NCBI RefSeq assembly: GCF_003853705.1
Contig: NZ_QTQI01000006.1
Span: 124,001 to 188,000, forward strand
Source of the DNA: Burkholderia sp. Bp8992
GTDB lineage: Bacteria; Pseudomonadota; Gammaproteobacteria; Burkholderiales; Burkholderiaceae
Direction: 5' to 3'
DNA length: 64,000 nucleotides
The notes below the pieces were generated by a model that ran no database searches, was not told the DNA's origin, and saw nothing but the letters and a program-made list of their open reading frames with translations. The position numbers were made by a program, and so were the translations under genes. This document shows, one piece after another, positions 37,629 to 48,479 of the stretch (its first letter is position 1; each line of letters starts with the position of its first letter).

Positions 37629-37765
37629 TTCATTTCCCCATGAGTGGAATCAATTGTTCGGTAATTGAGGCCGCCACAACGAATTGCAAGCCTTCAAGTG
37701 CGGGAAATATTCGGTAAGAAAGTAACCACCGCGTGTCGAGTCAGAGTTACCCACAAGATAAACGA

Positions 37766-37801
37766 AAAAAAGCCGCCCACGGACTCATGAACGGCCTTTT
37801 T
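37766..37801 (-). terminator. clpX terminator
   Basis: GGCCGTTCATGAG...GGGCGGC forms an imperfect stem followed by seven T residues on the minus strand, 25 bases after the clpX stop. Confidence 0.6.
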
Positions 37802-37825
37802 CGCAGAACATCGTCGGCAAGCCGG

Positions 37826-39097
<1,272 letters not shown>

Positions 39098-39141
39098 GAA
39101 TGTAGAGCCTCCGGACAGGTAAATGACATGATACGCCGAAT

Positions 39142-39175
39142 GCTCCGGACGCCGCGCCTAGGGCGCGACCGGAGC
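39142..39175. other. Long stem-loop between clpP and clpX
   Basis: GCTCCGG/CCGGAGC forms an outer stem and CGCGCC/GGCGCG an inner stem. There is no U run, so an mRNA processing or stability element is more likely than a strong terminator. Confidence 0.4.
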
Positions 39176-39261
39176 CGGCTGGATGTGCTTGCCGCAGATG
39201 CTCAAGGGCGTTCGGGACAGCAGGGGCCGCCGGACGAAACGGGGCGGCACCCCACTTATGC

Positions 39262-39915
39262 TCACGGGCGCTTCAGCAGCACCTGATCGATCAGCCCGTA
39301 CGCCTTCGCGTCCTCGCTCGACATGAAGTTATCACGGTCGGTGTCGCGCGCGATGCGCTCGACGTCCTGGCCCGTGTGCTGCGCGAGCAGTTGGTTCAAC
39401 CGCTCCTTCAGGTAGAGGATTTCGCGCGCCTGGATCTCGATGTCGGACGCCTGGCCGCGCGCGCCGCCGAGCGGCTGGTGAATCATCACGCGCGAGTTCG
39501 GCAGTGCAAAGCGCTTGCCCTTCGCACCCGATGCGAGCAGGAATGCGCCCATGCTGGCCGCGAGGCCCATGCACAGCGTCGACACGTCCGGCTTGATGAA
39601 CTGCATCGTGTCGTAGATCGCCATGCCGGCCGACACCGAGCCGCCCGGGCTGTTGATGTAGAGGCTGATGTCCTTGTCGGGATTCTCGCTCTCCAGGAAC
39701 AGCAATTGCGCGACCACGAGGTTGGCGGTCTGGTCGTTCACTTCGCCGACCATGAACACCAGGCGCTCCTTCAGGAGACGCGAGTAGATATCGTACGAAC
39801 GCTCGCCGCGGCCGCTCGTTTCGACGACGATCGGCACCAGCCCCAGCGCTTGCGCCTCGAAACCCTGCGGCGCGTTCGAAGCAAGCATGTCCAGCAATTC
39901 AGCGCGAGTGATCAT
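39262..39915 (-). CDS. clpP: ATP-dependent Clp protease proteolytic subunit
   Basis: The 217-residue serine protease forms double heptamers with ClpX or ClpA. The triad is Ser121 ([11 protein letters not shown]), His146 (MIHQPLGG) and Asp192 ([10 protein letters not shown]). A short propeptide of about 15-20 residues is expected at the N terminus. It lies between tig and clpX, with the tig terminator just upstream, so it probably has its own promoter. Confidence 0.97.
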   Translation of the reverse strand: MITRAELLDMLASNAPQGFEAQALGLVPIVVETSGRGERSYDIYSRLLKERLVFMVGEVNDQTANLVVAQLLFLESENPDKDISLYINSPGGSVSAGMAIYDTMQFIKPDVSTLCMGLAASMGAFLLASGAKGKRFALPNSRVMIHQPLGGARGQASDIEIQAREILYLKERLNQLLAQHTGQDVERIARDTDRDNFMSSEDAKAYGLIDQVLLKRP

Positions 39916-40001
39916 TCAATGAACCTTGTTCGAATGGAAAATTGAACGGAAGGAAGCCGCCCGCTCAATCGCCATATTAATGGCAACCGTGCGCTTGACG
40001 T

Positions 40002-40043
40002 AAAAACGGCGTGCGGGCCGTCGCTCCGACAGCCGGCACGCCG
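40002..40043 (-). terminator. tig terminator
   Basis: GGCGTGCC/GCACGCC stem followed by TTTTTA on the minus strand, 13 bases after the tig stop. It shows that tig and clpP are at least partly separate transcripts. Confidence 0.7.
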
Positions 40044-40055
40044 CTAGAGCAGCAC

Positions 40056-41402
40056 TTACGCTTGCGCCGATGCGCTCGCGAGTGCCTCGAAGCTCACTTC
40101 CTTGTCCGTCACCTTCGCCTTGCCCAGCACGAAATCGACGACGTTGCTTTCAACGACGAACGCTTCCATCTCGGCGAGGCGCTGCTGGTTGGAATAATAC
40201 CAGCGGACCACTTCCTTCGGGTCTTCGTAGCTCTTCGCGAACTCGTCGACTTCCGCGCGGATCTGTTCCGGCTTCGCTTCCAGGCCGTTCGCCTTCACCA
40301 GCTCGGCCAGCACGAGGCCCAGCTTCACGCGACGCTCGGCCTGCTCGGCGAACATTTCCGCCGGGATCGGTGCGTCCTTCGCGTTCGGCACGCCGCGCTG
40401 CGCCAGATCCTGGCGAGCCATTTCGACGAGGCGTTGCTGGTCCTGCTCGATCAGCGCCTTCGGCACGTCGAGTTCGGAGATCTTCAGCAGCGCGTCCATC
40501 ACCTGGTTCTTGACGATCGACTGCGTGCGACGCTTCGCTTCGCGCTCGAGGTTTTCCTTGATCTCGGCACGCATCTTCGTGAGGTCGCCGTCTTCGATAC
40601 CGAGCGACTTCGCGAATTCAGCGTCGATTTCCGGCAGGTGCGGCCACTCGATCTTCTTCATCGTGACCGTGAACTGTGCCGTCTTGCCGGCAACGTCGGC
40701 ACCGTGGTAGTCGTCCGGGAACTTCAGGTCGAACGTACGCGCTTCACCGACCTTCAGGCCCAGTGCGGCGGTTTCGAATTCCGGCAGCATGCGGCCTTCG
40801 CCGAGCACGAACGGGAAATCTTCGGCCGTGCCGCCCTGGAACGCGACATCGTCGATCTTGCCGACGAAGTCGACCGTCACGCGGTCGCCGTTCTTCGCTG
40901 CGGTGTCCGCACCGCCGTCGCCGTGCTCGCCGGCTTCGCCGCGTGCGTGGAAGTGCACGCGCTGCTTGCGCAGGATGTCCAGCGTGCGGTCGATTTCGGC
41001 ATCGCCGATCGACGTCGTCGAGCGCTCGACTTCAGCCGTCGCCAGATCGCCGATCTTCACTTCCGGGTAGACCTCGAACGTCGCGTCGAACGCGTAGGCG
41101 TCCTCAGCCTGTTCCTGCTTCGGCTCGAAGCTCGGCTGGCCGGCGACGCGCAGGTTTTCCGCGCGGCTGACCGTGAAGAATTCCTGGCCGATCTTGTCGC
41201 TCAGCACTTCCGCTTCGACCTGACCCGCGTATTGCTGGGCGACCATCTTCACCGGCACCTTGCCCGGGCGGAAACCCGGCATGCGCACGGTCTTCGCGAG
41301 TTTCTGGATGCGGGCGTCGATTTCCTTCTGCACGGTGTCTTTCGGCAGGGAAATCGTCACGCGGCGTTCAAGCTTGCCGAGGTTCTCAACAACGTTAGCC
41401 AT
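40056..41402 (-). CDS. tig: Trigger factor
   Basis: The 448-residue ribosome-bound chaperone and peptidyl-prolyl isomerase has the N-terminal ribosome-binding domain with signature [10 protein letters not shown]. An FKBP-like PPIase domain follows near residues 160-250 ([28 protein letters not shown]), then the helical C-terminal arms. The ATG at 41402 ([15 protein letters not shown]) is the family start. It heads the tig-clpP-clpX-lon series. Confidence 0.97.
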   Translation of the reverse strand: MANVVENLGKLERRVTISLPKDTVQKEIDARIQKLAKTVRMPGFRPGKVPVKMVAQQYAGQVEAEVLSDKIGQEFFTVSRAENLRVAGQPSFEPKQEQAEDAYAFDATFEVYPEVKIGDLATAEVERSTTSIGDAEIDRTLDILRKQRVHFHARGEAGEHGDGGADTAAKNGDRVTVDFVGKIDDVAFQGGTAEDFPFVLGEGRMLPEFETAALGLKVGEARTFDLKFPDDYHGADVAGKTAQFTVTMKKIEWPHLPEIDAEFAKSLGIEDGDLTKMRAEIKENLEREAKRRTQSIVKNQVMDALLKISELDVPKALIEQDQQRLVEMARQDLAQRGVPNAKDAPIPAEMFAEQAERRVKLGLVLAELVKANGLEAKPEQIRAEVDEFAKSYEDPKEVVRWYYSNQQRLAEMEAFVVESNVVDFVLGKAKVTDKEVSFEALASASAQA

Positions 41403-41790
41403 GGCTTCAATCGTCCTAAAATTATTCGAGCGAATCGGGTTTTCCTTGCCGTGCCTGCCTGCAGCATGCGGTGCGTCGCACCCACACGCCGCGCCGGAGC
41501 GCCACGCCATCCCTGCACGCGCCGGATGGCTAGCGCAAGCGGCTCGGAGCACGGCTTTGGCCGGAAGAATCGACTATTCTAGCAAACAATTTTCCTCGTA
41601 CCGCCAGATCAGCGCACCGCGCATGCCTCCCCGCCATGCCGACGGCCCCGCGCACGGCAATGCGCGCGGATCGCCGCTATGCCGAACGCCGTATCCTCCG
41701 CGGGCCTGCCATCCTGTAAGCTCCGATAGACAGTGAGCCGTCATGGCGGCCTCGCCATTCTTCACACCAATCACGCCTTCCGGAGACACC
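41403..41790. other. Divergent region tig / glycerate kinase
   Basis: This 388-base region carries the tig promoter; a TAGAAT on the minus strand near 41576-41581 could be its -10, leaving a leader of about 170 bases. The glycerate kinase ribosome site CGGAGACACC lies at the right end. No small gene or RNA motif was recognised in the leader. Confidence 0.4.
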
Positions 41791-42960
41791 ATGCCGCAAC
41801 ACCCGTCCGCGCCTGTCGTCGTCATCGCGCCCGATTCGTTCAAAGGCTCGCTTTCCGCCGAGCAGGTCGCGGACGCGATCGCCACCGGCATCCGCCGCGC
41901 CCGGCCCGACGCGGTCGTGCGCTGCTGCCCGATGGCCGACGGCGGCGAAGGCACGCTCGACGCGATGCTGGCGGGCGGCGGCACGCGGCGCACGCTGCGG
42001 GTGGCCGGCGCGTCGCTCGCGGCGCGTGACGCGGCGGTCGGCGTGATCGACGCACGCACCGCGATCGTCGAGACGGCCGAGATCGTCGGCATTACCGACG
42101 CGGTCGGCATGAGCGTGCCGGTCGACGCGCGCAGCACGCGCGGGATGGGCGAGGCGATCCGCACGCTGCTCGACGACGGCGTGCGCCGCTTCTTCGTCGC
42201 GCTCGGCGGCAGCAGTACCAACGACGCGGGCGCCGGGCTGCTCGCCGGCCTCGGCCTGCAGTGCTTCGACGCCGCCGGCCAGCCGGTCGAGCCCGTGCCG
42301 TCGCGGCTCGCCGACATCGCGCGCATCGACGCGTCGGCGCTCGACCCGCGCCTGAAGGAAACGGAATTCGTCGGCATGTCCGACGTCGACAACCCGCTGA
42401 CGGGCGCGCACGGCGCGACCGCCGTGTTCGGCCCGCAAAAGGGCGTGACGCCCGAGCAGGTTGCGATCCTCGACGCCGCCCTCGCCCGCTTCGCCGACCT
42501 GCTCGAAGCCGCGCTCGATCGCCGTCCCACGGGCACGTCCGCCGGTCGCGCCCGCGACCTGCCGGGCGCAGGCGCCGCGGGCGGCCTCGGTTTCGCGCTG
42601 CACATGCTCGGCGCGCAGTTCGAAGCCGGCGCCGAAGTGGTCGCGCGCCAGGTCGGGCTCGATGCCGCGCTCGCCGGCGCCGACTGGCTGATCACCGGCG
42701 AAGGCCGCTCCGACGTACAGACGCTGCACGGCAAGGCGCCGTTCATCGCGTGCCGTCACGCGCAGGCCGCCGGCGTGCCCGCGTCGCTGTTGTCGGGTGC
42801 GGTCGACCCGGCCGCGCTGCCGCGCCTGTCCGAACATTTTTCCGGCTGCTTTTCGCCGGCTCCCGGACCGATCACGCTCGACGTCGCGATCCGCGACGCG
42901 GCGAATCTGCTCGCGAACGAAGCGGAACAATTGACGCGCCTGAAATACGGTGCACATTGA
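41791..42960 (+). CDS. Glycerate kinase
   Basis: The 389-residue GlxK/GarK-type kinase phosphorylates D-glycerate to 2-phosphoglycerate. Family blocks are IAPDSFKGSLSA at the N terminus, MADGGEGTLDAML, VALGGSSTNDAGAGLL, GPQKGVTPEQV and GEGRSDVQTLHGKAP. I chose the ATG at 41791 with the GGAGA ribosome site; an upstream in-frame ATG at 41743 adds 16 non-conserved residues. A MarR regulator follows after 62 bases, possibly a linked regulator. Confidence 0.94.
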   Translation: MPQHPSAPVVVIAPDSFKGSLSAEQVADAIATGIRRARPDAVVRCCPMADGGEGTLDAMLAGGGTRRTLRVAGASLAARDAAVGVIDARTAIVETAEIVGITDAVGMSVPVDARSTRGMGEAIRTLLDDGVRRFFVALGGSSTNDAGAGLLAGLGLQCFDAAGQPVEPVPSRLADIARIDASALDPRLKETEFVGMSDVDNPLTGAHGATAVFGPQKGVTPEQVAILDAALARFADLLEAALDRRPTGTSAGRARDLPGAGAAGGLGFALHMLGAQFEAGAEVVARQVGLDAALAGADWLITGEGRSDVQTLHGKAPFIACRHAQAAGVPASLLSGAVDPAALPRLSEHFSGCFSPAPGPITLDVAIRDAANLLANEAEQLTRLKYGAH

Positions 42961-43022
42961 CCGTTGACCCGAGCGCGCGATACAGGAACAATCGGGCCCG
43001 CCCTTTTTCTTCAGGATTCGAC

Positions 43023-43472
43023 ATGAAAGGCCGTCCAGCCGGGCTCGATCAGTTTCTGACCTATCGCCTCCACGCGCTCACGAAGCGCTCCGACCGCGGG
43101 ATCGGCGAGGTGTACCGGCACAAGCTCGACATCTCGCTGCCCGAGGCGCGCGTGATCGCCGCCGTCGGTGCGTTCGGTCCGTTCTCGATCATGGATCTCG
43201 CGCGTCACACCAATCTCGACAAGAGCCAGGCCAGCCGAGCGGCCGAGGCGCTGCTGCGCCAGGGCCTGCTCGAGCGCAGCGCGAGCGAGGAAGACGGCCG
43301 GATCGTGCTGATCGCGCTGACTGCCGATGGCCGCGCGCTGCATCGCAAGATCATGCCGATCGTGCGCAAATGGAACGACGGCCTGCTCGCCTGCCTGTCC
43401 GACAGCGAACGCCAGACGTTCGAGCGGCTGCTCGACAAGGTCGTCGCGCACGCCACCGAGCGGGACGACTGA
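43023..43472 (+). CDS. MarR family transcriptional regulator
   Basis: The 149-residue winged-helix protein has the family order: dimerisation helix, HTH (FSIMDLARHTNLDKSQASRAAEALLRQGLLERSASE), wing (DGRIVLIALTADGRAL) and C-terminal helices. It probably senses a small ligand and controls nearby or distant genes. It is on the same strand and directly downstream of glycerate kinase. No binding site could be assigned. Confidence 0.9.
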   Translation: MKGRPAGLDQFLTYRLHALTKRSDRGIGEVYRHKLDISLPEARVIAAVGAFGPFSIMDLARHTNLDKSQASRAAEALLRQGLLERSASEEDGRIVLIALTADGRALHRKIMPIVRKWNDGLLACLSDSERQTFERLLDKVVAHATERDD

Positions 43473-43519
43473 GCCGCATCACCGGCTCCGTGCCGGCCAT
43501 ATTGATCCGACGAATTCGA

Positions 43520-43560
43520 CGGGCCGCCCACGTTGCCTGACCGGCAATGCGGGCGGCCCG
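43520..43560. terminator. Long hairpin between MarR gene and convergent reductase gene
   Basis: CGGGCCGCCC pairs with GGGCGGCCCG and the stem extends inward (GTTGCC/GGCAAT) with few mismatches. It is placed in the gap of two convergent genes and is probably a bidirectional terminator. Confidence 0.6.
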
Positions 43561-43642
43561 CTTTGCGTCATGCGGCGGGCTCGACGAACGTCCCGCGCCT
43601 TACCGCCGGCACCGGGCCGCGCCGCCCGCAGCCCGGCAAGCG

Positions 43643-44641
43643 CTAGAGCCCGCTGTTCGCCGCACGCTGGCGCAGCAGCCCGAGTACCGCGTCGCAGTAC
43701 GGGGTCGGCACGCCAAGCTTGCGGCCGAGCTCCGGAAACACACCGAGGATCGGCCCGATCTCGAGCGGACGCCCCGCTTCGACATCCTGCAGCATCGACG
43801 TCTTGAACGCGCCGAGCTTGCGTGTAACCGCGATCCGCTCGGGCCCGCTCATCCCCGTGGACAGGCCGAGCCGTGCGCCGATCGCCGCCGCCTCCTCCAT
43901 CATCCGCAGCGCGAGTTCCTGCGTGAACGGATCGTCCAGCAACTGCTCGGCCGTCGACCCCGTCAGCGCACTCAGCGGATTCATGTTCATGTTGCCCCAC
44001 AGCTTCGTCCAGATTTCGGTCCGGATCGCGGGCGTCGACTCGACGTCGAAACCGCCTGCCGCGAGCGCCGCGGCAAACCGTGCCGCAGCCACGTCGAGCC
44101 GCCGATCCGGCGCGCCGACGATCAGCCGGTTGCCGCGCCCGCGGCGCACGACGCCTGGCGCATCGGTGCTCGACGACAGGTGCACGACGCAGCCGATCGC
44201 CTGCGCAGGCGGCAACGCCGCCGACACCGCGCCGGCCGGATCGACCGCGTCGAGCGGCACGCCGTCGAGCGTTCCTGCCAGCCCGTGCGTGAACCACCAC
44301 GGCAGCCCGTTCATCGCCGCGACGATCACGGTGTCCGGCCCGACCAGCGGCGCAATGCGCTCGGCCAGCGCCGGCAGCGCCTGCGCCTTCAGCGCGATTA
44401 CCACGTAGTCCTGCACGCCGAGCGCGGCCGCATCGTCGCTCGCACGCACCGGCACCGACGAGGTTGCGCCCGCTTCGTCGATCACGCGCACGCCGTGCGC
44501 GTTCAGCGCGTCGAGCGTCGCGCCGCGCGCGTACGCGCTCACGGTCATGCCGGCCCGCGACAGCGCGGCCGCGAGCAATCCGCCGATCGCGCCGACCCCG
44601 ACCACCGCCGCGCGCGCCGACCCTGAATTCGTGTTGTTCAT
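43643..44641 (-). CDS. 2-dehydropantoate 2-reductase (ketopantoate reductase family)
   Basis: The 332-residue NADPH-dependent reductase has the N-terminal nucleotide motif VVGVGAIGGLLAAAL and the central MNGLPWWF block. The C-terminal ketopantoate domain has EIWTKLWGNMNMNPLSALTG, the catalytic Lys being in this block, and ISSMLQDV-like GAFKTSMLQDVEAGRPLE. Several paralogues exist in Burkholderia, so it may act on another 2-keto acid rather than in pantothenate synthesis. I chose the ATG at 44641. It is a single gene next to a LuxR regulator. Confidence 0.9.
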   Translation of the reverse strand: MNNTNSGSARAAVVGVGAIGGLLAAALSRAGMTVSAYARGATLDALNAHGVRVIDEAGATSSVPVRASDDAAALGVQDYVVIALKAQALPALAERIAPLVGPDTVIVAAMNGLPWWFTHGLAGTLDGVPLDAVDPAGAVSAALPPAQAIGCVVHLSSSTDAPGVVRRGRGNRLIVGAPDRRLDVAAARFAAALAAGGFDVESTPAIRTEIWTKLWGNMNMNPLSALTGSTAEQLLDDPFTQELALRMMEEAAAIGARLGLSTGMSGPERIAVTRKLGAFKTSMLQDVEAGRPLEIGPILGVFPELGRKLGVPTPYCDAVLGLLRQRAANSGL

Positions 44642-44741
44642 GATGGAATTCCGTCTCATGGAAGCTGACGAGCATAGCGCTCAATGGTTGCGGGCACAAC
44701 CATTCACGCGGAACTGCGCCATGCGCCCGCATCCGCAGGCT

Positions 44742-45887
44742 TCAGCGCGGCATGCCGCCGGCTTCGACGGGCTCGTCGTCGGCCACGCTGCCCGTCGCGC
44801 CGAGCACGCCTGCGATCTGGCTCTTGTCGTGCATGCCGAGCTTGCGGTACGCGCAACGCAGGTAATGACGCACCGTCGTCGGCGAAATGGCCATCTGCTG
44901 CGCGACTTCCTTGTGCGACCGCCCGGCGCCGTAATAGCGAATCGCCGCCAGCTCGCGCGGGCTCAACCGGTCGAGCAGCGAGCGCGGCCGCGCCTCGATC
45001 TGGAACAGCCCCGCGACCGGCACGCACTGGATGCGCAGCGCGTCGCCGACGAACGGCTGGCCCGACTGGCGCCGCAGGTGCGCGACGAGCGGCTCCGGCA
45101 CGCGCGCGCCGGCCCAGGCCGGCCACTCGGTGCGCAGTACGTCGTCGAAACCGTGATCGGCATGGTGCAGCACCCCGAAGTTGTCGCACAGCGCGCGTGC
45201 CGCCGGCGCCACCGACTCGGGACGCTCGCGCGTGAGCTGCGCGGCGCGATTGATCGTCAGCGCGGCGGCGAGGTGAGGAATCACCTCCTCGAAGCGACGC
45301 GCATCGTCGTCGCTGAACGGGCGGTTGAGGCCCTGCCGGTAAATCGACATGAACGTCGTCAGGCCGAAGCGGCGATCGAGCGTGCACACGCACATCAGCT
45401 GCGCGAGCCCGTACTTCACGCACCAGTCGCGAAACCGCACGTCGAGCCCCGGCTCGACGACCGTCAGCCGCACCGCGCGGCCGTGCGCACCGTGCAACGT
45501 GCGATGTGCCAGCGGATCGCAATCGCGCACGCGCTTCCAGTCGATGAAGAACGCATGTGGCAGACGGTACAGGAAGCTGTTGTGCATCACGGGGCCGGTC
45601 GGCGCATGGGTCGCGACGCCGGTCCACGCGGCGTCGAACGGAATGAGCGCCTGCAGCAGCGAAAAGAACCGGCATTCGAATTCGCCGATGCCGGACCGCG
45701 CGGCCACCGCGTACAGGTCGAGCAGCATCAGGCCGAGTTCGCGCTGCGCGGCGTCGCCATCCGTGACGCCGTCGAAATCGGCGCGCCGGGACGGCAGCGG
45801 CGGCCACGCGAATTCGTCGAGCACGATGGCGGCCGGCACGTCGCGCAGCGCATCGAGATCCTGCCCGATATCCGTCGTGATCCTCAC
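44742..45887 (-). CDS. LuxR-type helix-turn-helix transcriptional regulator
   Basis: The 381-residue product has an unassigned N-terminal sensor region and a C-terminal LuxR/GerE HTH near residues 305-360 (LSPRELAAIRYYGAGRSHKEVAQQMAISPTTVRHYL). No autoinducer-binding signature was recognised in the N terminus, so it is probably not a quorum-sensing receptor. The GTG start at 45887 is supported by GGGGAGCGAAA just upstream. It diverges from the porin-MFS-deacetylase operon and is a candidate regulator of it. Confidence 0.88.
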   Translation of the reverse strand: MRITTDIGQDLDALRDVPAAIVLDEFAWPPLPSRRADFDGVTDGDAAQRELGLMLLDLYAVAARSGIGEFECRFFSLLQALIPFDAAWTGVATHAPTGPVMHNSFLYRLPHAFFIDWKRVRDCDPLAHRTLHGAHGRAVRLTVVEPGLDVRFRDWCVKYGLAQLMCVCTLDRRFGLTTFMSIYRQGLNRPFSDDDARRFEEVIPHLAAALTINRAAQLTRERPESVAPAARALCDNFGVLHHADHGFDDVLRTEWPAWAGARVPEPLVAHLRRQSGQPFVGDALRIQCVPVAGLFQIEARPRSLLDRLSPRELAAIRYYGAGRSHKEVAQQMAISPTTVRHYLRCAYRKLGMHDKSQIAGVLGATGSVADDEPVEAGGMPR

Positions 45888-45939
45888 CTTTCGCTCCCCT
45901 GCCCGATCGGGCTGCTGACGTGCGCAACGACACCGGCCG

Positions 45940-45945
45940 ATTATA
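45940..45945 (-). promoter_or_regulatory. LuxR-type regulator -10 box
   Basis: A perfect TATAAT on the minus strand lies 52 bases before the GTG. A loose GTGACC -35 candidate is 19 bases away. The 301-base divergent region (45888-46188) also holds the unseen porin promoter. Confidence 0.45.
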
Positions 45946-46188
45946 GCGAGCGGCTTTTTTGGCGGGTCACGGTGCCGGAACGGGCGCCAGCCCCATCCAT
46001 TTGAACGGTGCGCGGCACGTTGCTGCTGCGCAGCACGCCGTGTCGCGGCCTCGCACGGCGCCGATGCCGCGCACCGCGGGTTTTCCACACCGTTCATCTG
46101 TATGACTGTTCGAAGGTTTTCCCGCTGCGGACACTGCGTCCCGACTACACCAACGACAAACGATGCAGCACGGTATGGAGAACCCCAC

Positions 46189-47235
46189 GTGACGAAATCC
46201 CGCTTCATCCGCACGGCCGCGACCGCCGCGACGCTCGTCGCGTGCAGCGCCGCCGCACACGCGCAGTCCGCCCTCACGCTGTACGGCGCGCTCGACGCCG
46301 GCGTGCAATACCTGACGCACGCCGACGGGCGCCACTCGAGCGTGCAGCTGCAGAACTACGGCATCCTGCCTTCGCAAGTCGGGATCAAGGGCCACGAGGA
46401 TCTCGGCGGCGGCTGGCGGGCGCTGTTCAAGCTCGAACAAGGCCTCAACCTCAACGACGGCACCGCGACCGCACCGGGCTACGCGTTCTTCCGTGGCGCG
46501 TACGTCGGCATCGCGGGGCCGGTCGGCACCGTCACGCTCGGCCGGCAGTTCAGCGTGCTGTTCGACAAGACGCTGTTCTACGACCCGCTCTGGTACGCGT
46601 CGTACAGCGGCCAAGGTGTGCTCGTGCCGATGAACGCGAACTTCATCGACCATTCGTTCAAGTACCAGTCGCCGACGTTCGCGGGCTTCGACGTCGAGGC
46701 GCTCGCCGCGACGTCCGGCGTCGCCGGCAATACGCGCGCCGGCCGTGTGCTCGAACTCGGCGGCCAGTACACGAGCAACGGCCTGTCGGTCAGCGCGGTG
46801 CTGCATCAGGCGCACGGCGAGGTGTCGCCGGCCGACGACACGTCCGCGCGACGCCGCGAACTCGGCACGCTGGCCGCGCGTTATGCGTTCGCCACGCTGC
46901 CGCTCACCGTCTATGCGGGTGTCGAACGCCTGACCGGCGACCTCGACGCCGCACGCACGATCGTCTGGGGCGGTGCGCGCTACCAGACATCGAGCGGGAT
47001 CGGCCTGAACGCCGGCGTCTACCACACCGATTCGCCTACGCCGGCCATCGGCCACCCGACGCTGTTCATCGCGAGCACCACGTACGCGCTGTCGAAACGC
47101 ACCGTCGCGTACGTGAACCTCGGCTACGCGCGCAACAGCGGCCAGAGCTCGCAGACCGTCTACGAGTACGACCCGACGCCGCTCGCCGGCGCGTCCCAGT
47201 TCGGCGCGATGGTCGGCATGTACCACCTGTTCTGA
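46189..47235 (+). CDS. Outer-membrane porin, Gram-negative general type
   Basis: The 348-residue porin of the Burkholderia/Neisseria class starts with GTG at 46189 with GGAG upstream. A signal peptide is cut after AHAQ (about residue 26), followed by the typical SALTLYGALDAGVQY. The domain has the family motifs GSQVGIKGHEDLGGG-like (PSQVGIKGHEDLGGGWRALF), RGAYVGIAGPVGTVTLGRQ, and the C-terminal GMYHLF ending in Phe. It is first in an operon with an MFS transporter (21 bases) and a deacetylase. Confidence 0.93.
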   Translation: MTKSRFIRTAATAATLVACSAAAHAQSALTLYGALDAGVQYLTHADGRHSSVQLQNYGILPSQVGIKGHEDLGGGWRALFKLEQGLNLNDGTATAPGYAFFRGAYVGIAGPVGTVTLGRQFSVLFDKTLFYDPLWYASYSGQGVLVPMNANFIDHSFKYQSPTFAGFDVEALAATSGVAGNTRAGRVLELGGQYTSNGLSVSAVLHQAHGEVSPADDTSARRRELGTLAARYAFATLPLTVYAGVERLTGDLDAARTIVWGGARYQTSSGIGLNAGVYHTDSPTPAIGHPTLFIASTTYALSKRTVAYVNLGYARNSGQSSQTVYEYDPTPLAGASQFGAMVGMYHLF

Positions 47236-47256
47236 CTTCCCCAACGAGATCCCGCC

Positions 47257-48465
47257 ATGAAAACCCTGTCCCCGGATGCCGCACGCTCGCCCGACGGCCG
47301 CGCGCCGGCCTTCGCACGCTCGACGCTCGTCGCGCTCGTCGTGTTCGCGGCGATCACGCCGCTGCTGCTGCTCGTTGCACCGGCCGTCGCCGGTCAGCTC
47401 GCGACGCAACTCGGGCTGTCGGCGTCGCAGATCGGCACCTACTTCTTCGTCGAACTCGGTGCGTTCAGCCTCGCGACCGTGCCGTCGTACCTGTGGCTCG
47501 GCCGGGTCGACGCGCGCCGCGTCGCCGCATTCGCCATCGCGCTGTTCGGCGCGGGCAACCTGCTGACCGCGCTGTGGATGCCGGGCTTCGCCGCGCTGCT
47601 CGCGCTGCGCGCCGTCACCGCGCTCGGCGGCGGCTCGCTGATGGTGCTCTGCATGACGAGCGCGGCGACGAGCGAGAACAGCGACCGCGTGTACGGCCTG
47701 TGGGTCGTCGGCCAGCTGATCGCGGGCGCGATCGGCCTGTTCGTGCTGCCGCACGTATTCGCCGCGTTCGGGCTGCGCGCGCTGTATGTCGCGCTCGCCG
47801 CGCTCGCGCTGCTCGCGGCACCGCTGTCGCGCGGCTTTCCGTCGTCGCTCGGCACGCGGACGACGCCTGCACGATCCGCGCGCGGCGGCGCGACGCAGAC
47901 GCCGCGACGCTTCGTCGTACTCGCCATCGGTGCAGTGCTGACGTTCTATCTCGCGATCGGCAGCGTGTGGACGTTCGCGAGCCGCGCGGCGGCCGAGGCC
48001 GGGCTCGATCCGCAGTCGACCGGCAACGTGCTCGCGATCGCAAGCGTGATGGGGATCGCCGGCGCGGCGCTCGCCTCGTGCGCGGGTGGGCGGCTCGCGC
48101 GGCGCGCGATGCTGGCGGCCGGTTACGCGCTGCTCGCGGCGTCGCTCGTGGCGCTCACCGCGATGCGCGACACCGGCGGCTACAGCGCGGCGATCTTCGC
48201 GTTCAAGTTCGCGTGGACGTTTGTACTGCCGTTCATCCTCGCGACCGTCGCACAGATCGACACGTCGGGCCGCCTCGTCGCGACCCTCAATTTCGTGATC
48301 GGCGCCGGTCTCGCGGCCGGCCCGCTGCTCGCCGGACTGATGCTCGACGCCGGCGGCACGATGCACGCGCTGTTCGCGGCCGCGACGGCCGTCGCGATCG
48401 TGTCGTTCGCCGCGCTGCGCCATATCGATCGCCGCGCACGGCCCTCCCTTTCCTCCCAACCGTGA
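47257..48465 (+). CDS. MFS transporter
   Basis: The 402-residue transporter has about 12 membrane segments in two halves with a polar loop near residues 190-225. The motif-A-like loop is LGRVDARRVA after helix 2. It lies 21 bases after the porin and 14 bases before the deacetylase gene, all on the plus strand. The set suggests uptake across both membranes followed by deacetylation. The substrate is unknown, and export is an alternative. Confidence 0.9.
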   Translation: MKTLSPDAARSPDGRAPAFARSTLVALVVFAAITPLLLLVAPAVAGQLATQLGLSASQIGTYFFVELGAFSLATVPSYLWLGRVDARRVAAFAIALFGAGNLLTALWMPGFAALLALRAVTALGGGSLMVLCMTSAATSENSDRVYGLWVVGQLIAGAIGLFVLPHVFAAFGLRALYVALAALALLAAPLSRGFPSSLGTRTTPARSARGGATQTPRRFVVLAIGAVLTFYLAIGSVWTFASRAAAEAGLDPQSTGNVLAIASVMGIAGAALASCAGGRLARRAMLAAGYALLAASLVALTAMRDTGGYSAAIFAFKFAWTFVLPFILATVAQIDTSGRLVATLNFVIGAGLAAGPLLAGLMLDAGGTMHALFAAATAVAIVSFAALRHIDRRARPSLSSQP

Positions 48466-48479
48466 CAGGTCACGCATCC

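Noticed and set aside
37629-37760. Sigma-32 promoter for lon
   Set aside because: A CTTGAA is present, but no CCCATNT-like -10 occurs at the right distance, so it is not called.
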